Below the pieces are notes generated by a model. The model worked only from the letters and a program-made list of their open reading frames with translations. It was not told the DNA's origin and made no database searches. From the NCBI RefSeq assembly GCF_037975245.1, contig NC_092575.1, forward strand, positions 28,667,341 through 28,731,340: DNA of 64,000 nt. The letters run 5' to 3'. Origin of the DNA: Apostichopus japonicus (lineage: Eukaryota; Echinodermata; Holothuroidea; Aspidochirotida; Stichopodidae). Each line of letters opens with the position of its first letter. Position 1 is the first letter of the stretch. The position numbers and the translations under genes were made by a program. This document shows positions 44,910 to 58,116 of the stretch, in pieces.

Positions 44910-46265
44910 TTATACGATATTTGTATTGTTACCGTGGGAAGGGTACTGGGAAGCCATTATTGTCAGTTAATAATTATACGATATTTGTATCGTTACGGTG
45001 AGAAGATTGTCAATAAAAGAACCTTTTAATTTCAACATTTTTAGTCATTACTCGACATTGCTCGGTACTGTCGTTTTATAGCAATTATGATATGTTCGGT
45101 TAGTTTAAGCGTCTCCATAAGAATGGAATAAAAACGGAATCTATTTAACATTATCCTAGCAAGGAAATCATTCTATCCCGATTATGACATCAGTTTATAT
45201 AGGTTGGGACAACATTTTTGCAATCGGCTAGTTAATATTCATAGAATTTCAATATCTGACATATACTTTTAAACTGATTCCATTTTTAACGGGCTCCGTC
45301 TATTGTTAGAATGTCCATCAAAACCTAAAGTTTTGTACTCACGTGCATGAATCAATGTCAGTGTTGTTCGACTATACGGTTGATATCTACGAATTATATG
45401 TTATTACGTTCGACTAGTTTCCATCAAATAACTACAGATTGATTTTCATGTTAAAACTATGATTAGGTCTATGATAATGGTCTCTTAGCCAATAAAATGG
45501 AAATGCGAATCGATCATGTAATCGTTTGCTTCTTTGTGAATATCAGCTTCATCAGCTATACATTAACTACAACTAATTTACTAAGAAATGAAACGACTTT
45601 TTGTCGGTCTTGATAACAGTGTTCAGAAATGAGTAATTATTTGAGTATTGATAGATACATGATCACATTAATTACATCTACATCATTATAACTTCATATT
45701 CAGATTCAAGAATAGATACTGTCACTAAGCTATATATATATGCACACCGTAAGACTAGAAACAAACATGGAACAATTATTTGTCTTTATGCAAATTATTG
45801 AAAAGTACGCAAACACTAGAATTGATTGAGTAATCCAAAGTAAACAACTTCCGAACGGCTATATATACATAAACAATGTCATTCCTTTGTAATAACCTTC
45901 ACACCCGCAGAGAAACGAGTTAAACAAACTCCGCAAAAGTGACTTTGGTTAATACAATGACCACATTTTAACATCTACCTCCTTTCGGTTGATTCTTTAA
46001 AATCCTTGCGACCAACTGACTGATACATTCCAATATTTTGATCTTTGATCACCGTAAGCACTTCCACATAATTTTCGATAACTTTGACATATTTTGGTAT
46101 CTCAGTAGGTAGTTATATATCGTATGTATGGTACACCCCAACCGTGAGCATATAATGCGGTGGTAACGAAATATGATGTTACCACAAAATATATCAATTG
46201 TTTTTCACCAATGTCTCTAACCTGTTCTAGTTCATGTGAAGTAAGCTGGTGCTCTGTCATTAATA
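44910..46265. other. Non-coding spacer, copy B
   Basis: Matches 21,113-21,821 plus 22,812-23,530 of copy A without the LTR. No ORF of interest. Confidence 0.55.
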
Positions 46266-46267
46266 AC

Positions 46268-47053
46268 ACGACTATTGAGCACAACTCCCTTTGAGATACA
46301 CACCTCTAAAGCGTCACTCTCTAGAAGATACACAGCTCTAGAGCACAACTCCCTGTCATACACGGTGCTCAAGAGCACAACTCCCACTCATATACACGGT
46401 GCTCCAGAGCACAACTCCCTCTCATACACGGTGCTCAAGAGCACAACTCCCTCTCAAATACACGGTGCTCTAGAGCACAACTCCCACTCAAATACACGGT
46501 GCTCTAGAGCACAACTCCCACTCATATACACGGTACTTAACTTCCACTCATGTACACGGTGCTCGAGAGCACAACTCCCACTCAAATACACGTATACGGT
46601 ATACACGGTGCTCCAGAGCACAACTCCCTCTCATATACACGGTGCTCCAGAGCACAACTCCCACTCATATACACTGTGCTCCAGAGCACAAATCCCTCTC
46701 AAATACACGTATACGGTATACACGGTGCTCTAGAGGACAACTCCCTCTCATATACACGGTGCTCCAGAGCACAACTCCCTCTCAAATACACGTATACGGT
46801 ATACACGGTGCTCTAGAGGACAACTCCCTCTCATATACACGGTGCTCTAGAGGACAACTCCCACTCATATACACGGTGCTCTAGAGCACAACTCCCACTC
46901 ATATACACGGTGCTCCAGAGCACAACTCCCTCTCAAATACACGGTGCTCTGGAGCACAACTCCCTATCATATACACAGTACTTAACTCCCACTCATGTAC
47001 ACGGTGCTCCAGAACACAACTCCCACTCATATACACGGTACTCCAGAGCACCA
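46268..47053. repeat. 34-bp palindrome-bearing minisatellite, copy B (about 0.8 kb)
   Basis: Same 34-bp unit as in copy A, fewer copies. A private variant with an inserted ACACGTATACGGTATACACG block occurs three times (46,590, 46,708 and 46,788), so the array has evolved separately since duplication. GTGCTCTAGAGCAC palindromes are also present. Confidence 0.92.
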
Positions 47054-47441
47054 CTTCCTGCGATATGCAGGTAGAGTAAATAAGCGCTTAATATTTAAAT
47101 ACATGAAGCGGTGCAGTCTCTCCGCCTCTACAAAGGGGAGGACAATGTAACACTATTCTAAAGTATAATATTAGTAAGTTTTCAATCCTGTGGCAAATTC
47201 TCTTCCCACCCCACTCCCTCAGCCTAGTTGCCTTAAATCATGTGTCCCTCGATGTAAATGATAAGTGCAAGTAACATTGATAACATTGAAATAGACAAGC
47301 ATTTGTTAAAGAATCACACAAATGCAGTTCCCAATCAACTTTAGATTGCTGACTCGGTTACTTCATGCTAATGAAGGTAAGAACATCGAATCGAATATTT
47401 CAACATAACACAGTAAAAGGGAAAGTTTCACAACAAATGAA

Positions 47442-47699
47442 CTACAGCTTAGTAGTAATGGTAGATGTATTGTTTAGTTCCTTCTTTGCTTTTGTTCCCT
47501 CTTTGGTGGGAACAGCATCTTTCTGGATACAGCGAGGTATTCTGAGAATCTTCCTAACACTCGGCGTCAAGAGAAAGGTTGCAAGCATCAGCACACCTTG
47601 CAGGGAATTAACAATTACAGAAACCCAAAGAAGGTACACGTTGTTGAAGATACCTTGTAGGAGAGACAATATCCACGGTAAACCTAGCAGAATCGTCAG
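47442..47699 (-). CDS. Exon 6 (TM6, TM7, tail), copy B
   Basis: Acceptor TTTTCAG/CTGACGATT at 47,699, phase 0. Differs from copy A only in the tail as far as I can see (CIQKDAVP against CSQKNAVP). Confidence 0.82.
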   Translation of the reverse strand: MTILLGLPWILSLLQGIFNNVYLLWVSVIVNSLQGVLMLATFLLTPSVRKILRIPRCIQKDAVPTKEGTKAKKELNNTSTITTKL

Positions 47700-50600
47700 C
47701 TGAAAAGATACAATTGAGCAAATAAATAAAAAAGAAAACTAGCCCTCTAGTCAGATCAATTTTGCCGTGCATCGCACCATCACTTGTGCGAGAGCTTACT
47801 CACGGCTTCCCTTTTTTGGTAATACAGTCGGTTCCTTTCGAAATAGTGTTGTAGTTTTACGTAGGCCACGGGAATACATGAACGTTACATTCCGTGCATT
47901 GTGTGAAGAAAATGAATCACCAAGTGGGAATGACATTGCCCATTTTGGATCAAAATTTAGAAGCATGAATGTGTATGCGATTAATGAACAGTATAAAATA
48001 TTTCCTAGAGACAAGGACAGACTGTAATTGGCGTCCTTTTCTTAGCAGTATTCTACCAAAACAACAAAACTGTACGTATAGATACAAGCCTTTGTTTTAG
48101 TTCCTCTTAAACAAACAATAACTGATATGAACAGTATGAGCTGATGCTTCAATACTATAATGTGTGTGTTTTTCTGCATTTCTTTGATCTCGCTATTTTT
48201 TAAACAGAATTATGTATAAAGTAATGTCTGTCTTAAGTTTAAGTTCCCTTTTCTTGACGTTATTGAATTGCTGACATTGAACATGAACGTGAAAGCATGT
48301 AAGTCGACGAGAGGTGGCGAGAGAGGGGGGGGGGGGGGGCACAGTGTATACAACCGGAAATTTCCTACAAGTCTGAGTCAACAACTGTAATTATAAAACA
48401 CGGTGTATAATTTGATGTACATTTGATTTAAATGTTGCTCGGCCAATACTGCAGTTGGTCTCAAAGAGCTAGTTGGTCTCAGAAACGACCTATTTTTCAC
48501 CCTCTTGAGAGGCGATATTTCCAGGTTGCCAGGATGATAGTGGCTTTATTTGCCAAGTTTTCGGAATTTACAGGTCAAATCGGATAGTAATTGACCATTA
48601 ACCAATGGCCTGATTAGGTTTATAACCTTTAACATCTGGAAAAAGACTACCAGACAGGGCTTGGACATGTGCCGAAAAAAACATCCACTTAAGCCGGCCT
48701 TCTAAATAATTGATAAAATATTCTCCCGATACTAAAATACTAAAAAGAAATTCAAATAAAATTCTGTCCTTGACAGAGAAGACCCAGAAAGTAGTATCCG
48801 GGTGTCTAGAGTTGGCCAATATAATACAAAACAAACTGTGCACTCATGCCCTAAACAATGGACTTTTCTTTGGGTTCCCATAATGCTGCTGCACCACTCC
48901 GACGCAACCTCCCTTAGTCCCAGACAGCAACTAAGTATTTAACTTACCTTCACAATGATGAACAATTCATCTGTTTGTTGCTTGTTTGAACTTTTGATTT
49001 TCCGTCCAGCTTTAAAAGAGCGGTGAACTGAAAGAATAGTCGCTGTCAATAGTACCGAAGTCGTCAGGAGGAACAATACGTTCGGAATCGTTACAAACAC
49101 CACCGAAGGCCACCCACTACGTATAAAACACACCAACGTCGAAGATGTGTAAGGAGTGTAGGAACTATTGGTCAATTGTAACACGATTGCCACTGTAACG
49201 AAAGGTGTTGGAGCACCGAATGCGACTAAGGCAAGTAGTAAGAGAGACTCACTCTTATCTTCGTGCACTCGTAGAGATTGAGTAAACGTTTTGGTAATCC
49301 TGAATGCAATTACAGTCATCCAACTGAAGGCAGAAAGCCACACAAAGTGGGACACTGTAGCGAAAACAAAGCATACGTCAGATATTTCATTCAGAAGTGG
49401 ATTAATCTTAAAGAAAACTTGTCCGAGAAGTAGGCAGGCTGTAAATACAACAACACATTTGCCTTGAATATTCATCAATTTTGGATGACAAATGTGAATG
49501 GCTATCATACAAAGCAAAGCAACAATCGACAAACCACCGAAGACGGTCTCAATGTGATACAGTATCAATTCGACTTCAGTCACGATATTCTCCGAGCAAG
49601 CCCAAACTCCATCTGGTGAGATTTCAATCTCTATACGTCGAAGTAGAGAAGAAGATTGAACGTGTTTGACCACAGGTTCATTCCAGTCCGTCACACTCAA
49701 TCCATCGTATGGTATGAATACGCGATTCTCATTGCATTGTAGCTCTCTGTCAAGTAAAGACAAACATTCGTTTGGAATTATGCTGTTAGTCATGACGTGG
49801 GTTTCTTTGTCATAGTTGTAGGTAGCATATATGACTTTGCATAAAGGATTTTCCATATGATTGGTAGAGGTAGCTGTGGAAGTACAATCGATGAAATGTG
49901 TACAGTTCCTGTCTGCAATAAAAGGTAGCTCTGTAGGTTCGAACACAAACCGCCACTTGTCAGTGAAGCACGTTGGGTCTTCGACAGGTGTGTTTAAGAG
50001 CAAAGGTCTTAGGCTACTTTCGATTGCTATAACTATGAGTATGTTTTCACCAAACACTTCCATTTCTATGGAAGAAAATGTTTTGGTCAAAGAGAAATGA
50101 AACGGTTCTACATCGTCCAACGCATTGAATACCTTACTGTAGTTACGAGTTATATTTAAGACACATGAAAGCACGATCTCTTCTGATATATTCTGTGACT
50201 GATCATCCGGAGAACCCGATGTCACCGGTTCTGCGATACAACTTGAAAATGATGGGCACGTCAATCTTCTACATCGTTTAGAAAAAATATCATATATTTC
50301 GTTCGGTGGGCACACGAGGGCTAGTCTTTCTTGAACTTCTGTGTTACTGCCGAAATCAAATAGAAGAGATATGGATAAGATAGTGTCCGTGAAACCACAT
50401 AGGCCATTGCACTTAAGGTATTTATTGCCTGTGCACTCAGTCGTACATCTACGTCTGCAAAAGTTCGGAAAGTCAAAGTGCGACTGCGAGTTTTCACAAA
50501 TTAAACATAGAGAGTTCTTATAGATACCGTCTGATGGAAACACTGGAGCATTGTAGCTTGCACAGACATCACCAGCTTCGTTACTTTCAGGTATTTTATC

Positions 50601-53600
50601 AGAACACTTAGAATATTCTTTCAATATGCAAGGTCGCGGATTTAAAAGTTTACTCGGATTATAAAAGTAGTAGTTTCCCGTCAGAATACCGGGTAATACT
50701 GTACCAAGGTAAGGATCATAGAATGCTCTGGTTCTATCATACTCTGCCGATATTTCCCACGGAACGGCTTCGTTAAGTTCTACGCCATGACAGACCGCAC
50801 AAAAAACATTTTTGTACGAAATATTTCGTGGATCGTAAACCGGCATGATTCGCATAGGGTCAAGTTCAATACTCTTGTCTTCACAGAGTTGCCTCAATTC
50901 TTCGTCCGTCCACCTTGGAGAACAATAGGAAACCAGGTAGAAAGTTTGGTCAAAATTAACCGCCTCACATTTGTAAAATTGAAAGTCTAAATGTTCATTG
51001 ATTGCTAAAGGTTCAAGATAATTGTCCTCCACATCGCGGGGTTTGTCGAATACGTCATCATCAAAACAGAAGTCTTCAAAGTCGTGACAACAATCTCGAT
51101 AAAAATAACAAAGTTTATCACAAGAACAAGAGTCAAGACTTCGGATCTCACCACATCGTGCTGAGCAAGAGTGACGAGCACCGCAGGTACGCACATCTTT
51201 ACCAGCGACTGTTATGTCTGGAATAAACACACCAACATTTAATACATGCATAATAAACATATTATTGCACACATTTTTCTTTTCAAGACGCCATAAAAGG
51301 TTCACTGCTGCATCGGTAACGTTTTTGTCATTGGAATCATGAAAACGGTGTTACCATTGTACATGAACCATTAATTGCTTCGAAAGTAAGAAAGGGAGTA
51401 ATACTCTAAAATGGAAGAGCGTTCTGACAAAAAGGGATTATTGAAACATTGGATATCTAACTGAGTTTAAAAATAACGAATTGATGAGCTTCCATCTCAC
51501 TATAAAACTTGGTTTCCTTTTCTCTCTTGTTCATTTTAAAAGTTCTATTCAAATTTGTTGAATTTCGGAATAAACAAAGTAATTTTAACTAATGACATGC
51601 GAATGCCACGTTTAGGCAATACAGGCTCGCACCTAAAATTGATCTCTATATAAATACAAGCTTCTCATACTAGTTATGTCCTGAAATTACAGATCAAAGG
51701 ACATTTGACAGCATGCGGCGATTGTCTGTGGCTGTGGTATGCTTCTTTAAATATCATTGGCGTACTTATCTCTATCCAAGTTCACAATGCTCATACAGTT
51801 TGGAAGTAAGCCTAACGTTTCGGTGATTTTAGTTACTCTTACCTTCTCCACAGTCCAGTAACGCAACTTCATCATCAAAACACCCATTCTCAAAATCTCT
51901 CTCACACTGAAGAAAATGTTCGTCAGTATGAGAGCAATAAACCGCCTTAATCAAAGTAAGATCGGTACGTCTATTTTCTACCCCAGTAGTTGCAGCTGAC
52001 CAAGGGTAACCAAGGGTCCTACAAATACTATTACCATCTCGAAGATCCCAACTTGTTCCGGCGCAGATTCGCATCCAACCGGTAACGTAGCTAATACAAG
52101 ATGGACGAATAAATAGCGGTTATGATGGATTGGGAGAAGCTGAGAGGAGAGGCAATGGACAGAGATGTTGAGAGAGATGGTGAGGAGTGAATTCTCATGG
52201 AGGAAAGAGAGAAGATTAAAGAGGGGTGGAGAGAAGTCGATGTGTAATCACATTATTGAAGGAATGAACTAGAGTATATCACAACAATATGTTGCTCTGT
52301 GCATGTATTTGAAAGATTCTTAGAAAATGACTCTCTGAAAAATTGCACTATATATATGGCATAATTTTGTTGCTTAGTAGAAAAAAGTTACCAGTAAAAT
52401 AATATTTACTGAAATTCAACATTTAGGAAGACTGGTGCATTAATTTATTACCTGCAGCGTATTTCTACAACACCGTTCCCAGGCAATGTTCCATTGACAA
52501 GTCTAACTTCAACATCATTTACTCCTAGAATGAAAGAAGAAACAAAAACCAGATAACATAAGTGGATCCGACATTGATCCTCGTTATGCTATTGTGAACG
52601 ACATAACAAAGATATTCGGTAACAAAAGTGACCTGGTCGGATCCCAAGATGAAGCAGTTTAATGAAGCAGTACATTCACACTTCATAGCTTTTCCAGGTT
52701 TATCATTTGAACGAGAGGGAGTATACAAACAGGATAGAAGTATGGAACAATACAGCTAGATGCTATTTCTGCTTTACTTGTTATCTTTTTAAACAGAATT
52801 CTATTCATGTTTTTAATCACTGCAACTAATTAACAAGACACTTAACTAGTCATGATTAATTCATCAATGCCTTCATTATACCCAGACTGTTATTATTGGT
52901 TAACCATTCTGTATTGTTCTCATTACTGCTGAGTCAAATGGCCAGAATATCGTAATACGGCGGTTTTGATGTGTAGGTAAATAAAATAGTCATGATAATA
53001 GTTTTGAATTTGATGCGGTGTCCGTTGATATGTGTTAACATATGATTACTACCCATGTAACGAACGTGTTTGACTGAATTATTTGAATCGGTGTTTTTAA
53101 ATTGCCCTAATGGATATTTCTAGCATTTAACGCAAGGATCGTCTAGCAGATTTTTACTTTAAACAGTAATCGCTAATTTCAAACAAAAAATGGATGAGGG
53201 ATTTGAACAATTGGAATGGTTAATTCAATACAGACCTGCTGGAAATAATAGAAATCTGATCGCAAAATGTTGCTTTAATAAACAAGCATCCCCAGTGCTT
53301 GCATGGGTAAATCTACTGTACATTAATTCATGAACTGGTATAGGCCAAACTACAACTATAACTGTTATTCTGCCTACCTTCACTGCACACTAATCCAAGA
53401 TAGCCTTCTTCACAACTGATGTTACTGTTACGAGCGATGGTACAGTTATGAATACTACTGGTGGATGGCGGACAAAAAACTTCATCAATGACGTCCAGTG
53501 GATCTTGCGATATGTCAACGTCATTTATTATGCCTGAGTCAAACGACTGACAAACGTAGGGATATCCCAGACTGTTACATATTGCCACAGCTAGTTGGTA

Positions 53601-54750
53601 GTCCTTGTTGCCCGTACGACATACATGCAACCATCGATTGTCAACAAGAATCTGGAGCAGGCCGTCCTTATCACTGCCCCCATTTACCAGGCGAGCCTCT
53701 GCCAAGGAATAAACATTCCACATACATGTAAGCAAAAGAGAGATTCTTAAATAAACAGAGCTTGTTGACGTAGAATGATATGACAGGCAGGGACGTAGCC
53801 AGGGGGCAGCAGGGGGGAGCGACCGCTCCCCCCTTTCAGTGTCGAAAAATGCTAAAAACTGTTGTTTTTTTAGCATGGTATTTTGTCAGTGCTCTTTTGA
53901 TCTTGAATACTCGTCAGCTCCGTTAACTCGATTATAATCGTAGTAACATTCAGGCCTATTGATTCAGCTACTAACTTAGTTTGGCAGATGCAATTAGCTA
54001 AATTTTGCCTATAGCCTATAACAAGCCTACAGTTGGCCACTGCGTAATAAAATACATATCGGCTACCTAACCGCGATGGAGTGTCACGAACCGTATGCAC
54101 AACGACGCTGACAACGTTCGTTCTCATCCTTTTTATGATTCGTCCTAAGACGTTGCACGAACAGCATGTTATGAAGCTAAGCTAGCAACAGTAGGTGATA
54201 CGCGCTTCCTATAAATAATTATTGCACTGCTAATACACTGCAATAATAATATTTGTTTTTAAGCCACTGCACATCTGGCTGTCTCACAAAATATGAAAGT
54301 TTATATTGTTCATCAGTTAAGTTCGTCAAATGTATTAAAGTCCAGACATTAGACAATAAACAAGAGCCATCCTACTGGAAAAATTGTAAAAGAGCAATAT
54401 GTTTGTCTTTCTGATATAATATGTAAAAGAACACGTAAAAGAATTCAAACAGGAAACAAAATCTGCTGATAATATGATACATGATAATGATGAAACTGGC
54501 AAAACATTGCACCAGATCGCATCTAAGGACACCCCTCCCCTTAGACCACTCCCCCATATCAATCACAAAATGTGCCCCCCCCCCTTTCAAATTCCTGGCT
54601 ACGTCGCTATGCTTAGGCATGGGTATACATGGGTATATATATATATATACATATATATGTATATATATATATATATATTACTGTGTAGAGTGCTCTATCA
54701 AAAGATTTGAGAGCAAATTAGATATATATAGATTAGATATATATATATAT

Positions 54751-54831
<81 letters not shown>

Positions 54832-57800
54832 GCTCTCAAATCTTTTGATAGAGCACTCTACACAGTAATTGCCGTGCACGGCAAGCAACGCGACGATGAA
54901 TTCCTTTAACTTGGACTACTCCGGTAAGAACATTCCTATTCTATCCAACAAGAAATATACCATAAGATTGCTAGAAAAAACGGAGGAACTAATAAAACGC
55001 ATAAGCTGGAAAGCACTCTTCTTCCTGAGCAACAACGCTGTCCTTGATGCAACTAATGGTAAACAAGATGAATCCATACCTGAATACTATACGGGCTAAA
55101 ATCTAAACGTTGAACACCCCAAATCCAAGAAATGATAGAACTCTAGCGTGACCATTTGACCATAGTGAAAAACATCCAGTTTAAGAAAGTTGGCGATAAA
55201 TTCCAATCTCTGCTCAAAGAAAAGGTAGCTGAGATCAACTAATCAGATAAATATTTGCGGAAGCTGCCAAAAGCAGAAACATGTACAAATTGAGCCACCC
55301 AGACTACGACAAGCTCCTCACTGAAAACATCACCTAAAAGTATTTGCATACCAACCTCTAGACAACTAACGAAATAGATGCCGAATTCAACGACATATAG
55401 CAAGAAAGCTCAACGTTTCGTGTAGAATTAGCGAGACTCCGCGCAAACCTGCCTTCGTAACATTCAAAGACCACAAAGTAAAAATTCCATTCAAGAACGC
55501 AATGCAGATTAATAAATCCAACGAAGCCAGAAATGGGACGCGTGAGCAAGGCAATCCTCGACCGTGTGAATAATGCTATACGCAATAAAACGCATATCAA
55601 GCAGTGAAGAAGCAGCGAATCGGTCCCAGAATGGCTTTCTGGCCTTAGAGTGAAAGAAAAGCTAACATTCCTGCTCTTCGACCAAGTCGACTTCGACCCT
55701 TCAATTTCCGAAGAATTACTAACCAAGTGTATAACATGGGCAAAAAAGATTACACCCATCCCGGACAAAGAGTTCGACACCATCATGCACTCAAGAAGAT
55801 CTCTCCTATGTGACACCAGTAGCAAACCCTGGGCAAAGAAGGGCACCCAGAGGCAATTTGACGCACCATGCATGGGTGCATTCGACGGCGCCAAGATCTG
55901 TGAGCTCGTTGGACTGTTCGTACTCAGCGACCTCGAGAAAAGGCTAAATTGGGACAGCATAGGTTTATACCGGGACGATGGCTTGGCCGCTTTTAAAACT
56001 TTTAACAAAATTATATCTTATCCAAAACAGAAAATGTTGGATTGCTCAGTTGCTTTGACTGACCAATTGAACAATTTTCTGCAAAATGTTTAATTGACAA
56101 CTTATCTTATCTCGTCAATTGAACGTTTTTTCTGCAAAATGTTTAATTGACAACTTATCATATCTCGTCAATTGGACATTTTTCTGCAAAACGTTGAACT
56201 GTTCGCTTCATTCCAAGTGAGCAATTGAAAAATTTTCTGCAAAATGTTTAATTGACAACTTATCGTATCTCGTCAATTCAACATTCGTCTGCAAGATAAT
56301 ATCTTATCAAAATCAGAAAAATGTTGGATTGCGCAAATGCTTTAACTGAGCAATTGTCTAATATTTATATTTAAATCTACTTATATATATTAATATCGTT
56401 TTATTGTAATGTCGTTTATTGTTGATTTCTTGAACGGTACCAAATGCATTGATGACTAATTTAAATAAAACATGTGTCCTAAACACATGTTTGTTGTTTG
56501 TCGTGTTTAGGACACATGTTTTATTTAAATTCGTCATCAATGCATTTGGTACCGTTCAATAAATATTCCTATATATATATATATATTCCCTATATATATT
56601 CCCTATATATATTCCCTATATATATTCCCTATATATATTCCCTATATATATTCCGTTATTGCGTCTTATTATGTGTCCTGCCAAATGTATTGAGATAATC
56701 TCCTGCAAATATGAAACGTCAAATCCAACAGTTTTTTAAATCATGTTCGAGTTGACAGGTTAATGAATCGCTCTTTTGCCCTCTCTCCTCTGTATATAGT
56801 ACTTCACGGCCTCTGGTGCACATGTGCTGCTTCTTTGCTGCTTGGCCTGAAGCTAACAACACAACAGTTGTTTATGGAACATGATACTTTAATGATATTA
56901 CAATAAAATCAATTTAAATTTTGTTTTTCCTCAAATAGTGTTGCGATGATTTTCTTTTTAAATGTTGTTGTTACAAATTTTTGTTACAAAGAACATATAT
57001 ATGTCGTAACATCACCATACCAAGTATAAACTAAATCGGGCAAATCAATAGGGCATTCAATATGACATTGACCCCACTTGTGTTTGTTGAGATATCGTGG
57101 TTACAAGCTGTTTTTCACAATTTTCCATTAAGGCCCATCCACTCATGAATATTAATGAAGTAAAATTGTTGTTGCAAAGAACATGTACTTACTATGTAGT
57201 TACATTACCATACCCAGTATGAACTAAATGAGACTTACAGTTGAACACATACTAATATTTTCATAATTTAACGTAAAGACCCGTCCAAGCATTAATATGC
57301 ATGATAGCCCCATCATAAACAATAGGGATCATCTGCTGACCAGTATCAACATATATACCAAGTATGACATTGATGTAACTTGTGTTTGTTGAGATAATCG
57401 TGTTGAAAAGCTGGTTTTGAAGATTTCCCATTAAGCAACATCCACGCATGAATATTAATGTGGTGAACTTGTTGTTGCAAAGAACATGTACTTACTATAT
57501 AGATACATCACCATACTCAATATGAATGAAATTGGACTTAACGTTGAAGAGATATTGACATTTTCATATTTTAACGCTAAGCCCCGTCCACTCAGTAATA
57601 CCTAAGATAGCCGTAACAAAAACAATAGGGATCATCTAATGACCATGACCATGCATATATAAATACATACACGCATATATACACACGTACACACACACGC
57701 ATACACGCACCCTAACACGCATACACGCACACCCCAACTTGGCTGCGTAGGTTCCGATGGATGCCAAAGCATCGGAACGAAAAAGCACGGAAGAACGAAA

Positions 57801-58116
57801 GTCTTAGCTCCAATACCCCTCTCCCAAGATTTCCGCTCTCTCTCTCCATATTTCTCACTATATTTAACTCTGTAATTATCTCTCTTTATTCTGTGTTAGA
57901 CTTTCATCAGCGATATTCACAGATGAAGTCTTATATACTGATTACTTATGCAACATATTATGATGGCAATGGGCAGATATCAATATATTATGAAGACTCA
58001 CCTTCAATCTGTAGGTTAGAACTTTCTCCATTGTCCTCAGAACACTTCGATCTATTAAACTTGGTGAAAAGAGTCAAGAGAACACAGACGTATCTAAATA
58101 TTAAACGACCTGCCAT
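47442..58116 (-). CDS. SRCR-SRCR-SMB-7TM (Mth/secretin-like) receptor, copy B, gene model
   Basis: Same six exons as copy A: 58,002-58,116; 53,378-53,698; 52,452-52,524; 51,843-52,090; 48,948-51,217; 47,442-47,699. All splice sites and phases hold; total 3,285 bp, 1,094 aa (exon 4 has one extra codon). Domain order is identical. About 22 of 788 residues differ from copy A in the stretch ending at TM5, half of them in TM1-TM5 and loops (for example HPKLMN for HPSLMN, FIRSGWPS for YLRSGWPL) and a cluster near FCRRRCTTECTGN. Both copies therefore look functional. Nothing in the coding sequence explains different roles. Confidence 0.8.
47700..48947 (-). other. Intron 5 of the large receptor, copy B
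   Basis: 1.25 kb. A G-run (48,327-48,340) is longer than in copy A, and there is a small duplicated ACTAAAAT near 48,735. No coding sequence. Confidence 0.6.
48948..51217 (-). CDS. Exon 5 (SMB domain, ectodomain, TM1-TM5), copy B
   Basis: Exactly the same length as in copy A (2,270 bp), no gap. Donor GTGAAG/GTAAGT is a slightly better consensus than copy A's GTGAAA/GTAAGT. All SMB cysteines are kept. Confidence 0.9.
51843..52090 (-). CDS. Exon 4 (second half of SRCR domain 2), copy B
   Basis: 248 bp. Reads GWMRICAGTSWDLRDG: one codon more than copy A, at a loop between the first SRCR cysteine and the DLRDG helix. In frame, so harmless. Confidence 0.84.
52452..52524 (-). CDS. Exon 3 (start of SRCR domain 2), copy B
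   Basis: 73 bp with the same acceptor and donor as copy A; encodes VNDVEVRLVNGTLPGNGVV, where copy A has VRLING. Confidence 0.8.
53378..53698 (-). CDS. Exon 2 (SRCR domain 1), copy B
   Basis: 321 bp, phase 1 at both ends. One visible residue change from copy A (KDYQLAV for KDYRLAV). Confidence 0.82.
53788..54612. mobile_element. TIR DNA element in receptor intron 1, copy B
   Basis: Same insertion as 32,289-33,109, with CAGGGACGTAGCCAGGGGG at the left and CTGGCTACGTCGCTATG at the right; inherited through the duplication. Confidence 0.65.
54678..54868. repeat. Long hairpin around an expanded TA repeat, copy B
   Basis: Arms as in copy A (33,182-33,336), but the loop is almost pure TA for about 100 bp against about 55 in copy A, showing microsatellite growth since duplication. 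Confidence 0.88.
54869..56093 (+). pseudogene. Degraded Penelope-like reverse transcriptase gene, copy B
   Basis: Same remnant as in copy A. The last part stays open a little longer (GLYRDDGLAAFKTFNKIISY, then PKQKMLDCSVALTDQL) because copy B keeps an A that copy A lost. The internal stops between 55,099 and 55,650 are shared, so the gene was dead before duplication. Confidence 0.6.
56094..56340. repeat. Tandem repeat after the reverse transcriptase remnant, copy B
   Basis: Same roughly 60-bp unit (TTTCTGCAAAATGTTTAATT, GACAACTTATC) as at 34,505-34,800. Confidence 0.65.
56432..56557. repeat. 55-bp-arm inverted repeat (hairpin), copy B
   Basis: Counterpart of 34,899-35,024 with the same single arm mismatch. 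Followed by a shorter run of TTCCCTATATATA units (56,563-56,655). Confidence 0.88.
56960..57660. repeat. Tandem repeat, unit about 300 bp, copy B
   Basis: Same three anchors as in copy A (TTGTTGTTGCAAAGAACATG), with scattered substitutions. Confidence 0.68.
58002..58116 (-). CDS. Exon 1 (signal peptide) of the large receptor, copy B
   Basis: ATG at 58,116 and donor GAAG/GTGAGT at 58,002. One residue differs from copy A (NRSKCS for NRSNCS), just after the hydrophobic core. Conservation of frame and donor in both copies supports a coding exon. Confidence 0.65.

Noticed and set aside
53754-53790. ATG in copy A (32,271 region) changed to ACG in copy B ahead of SRCR domain 1, seeming to destroy a signal peptide start (MSTSSVYLRISLLL)
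   Set aside because: A phase-matched acceptor just before EARLVNG and a separate signal-peptide exon 4.3 kb upstream make this stretch intron sequence, so the change is probably neutral.
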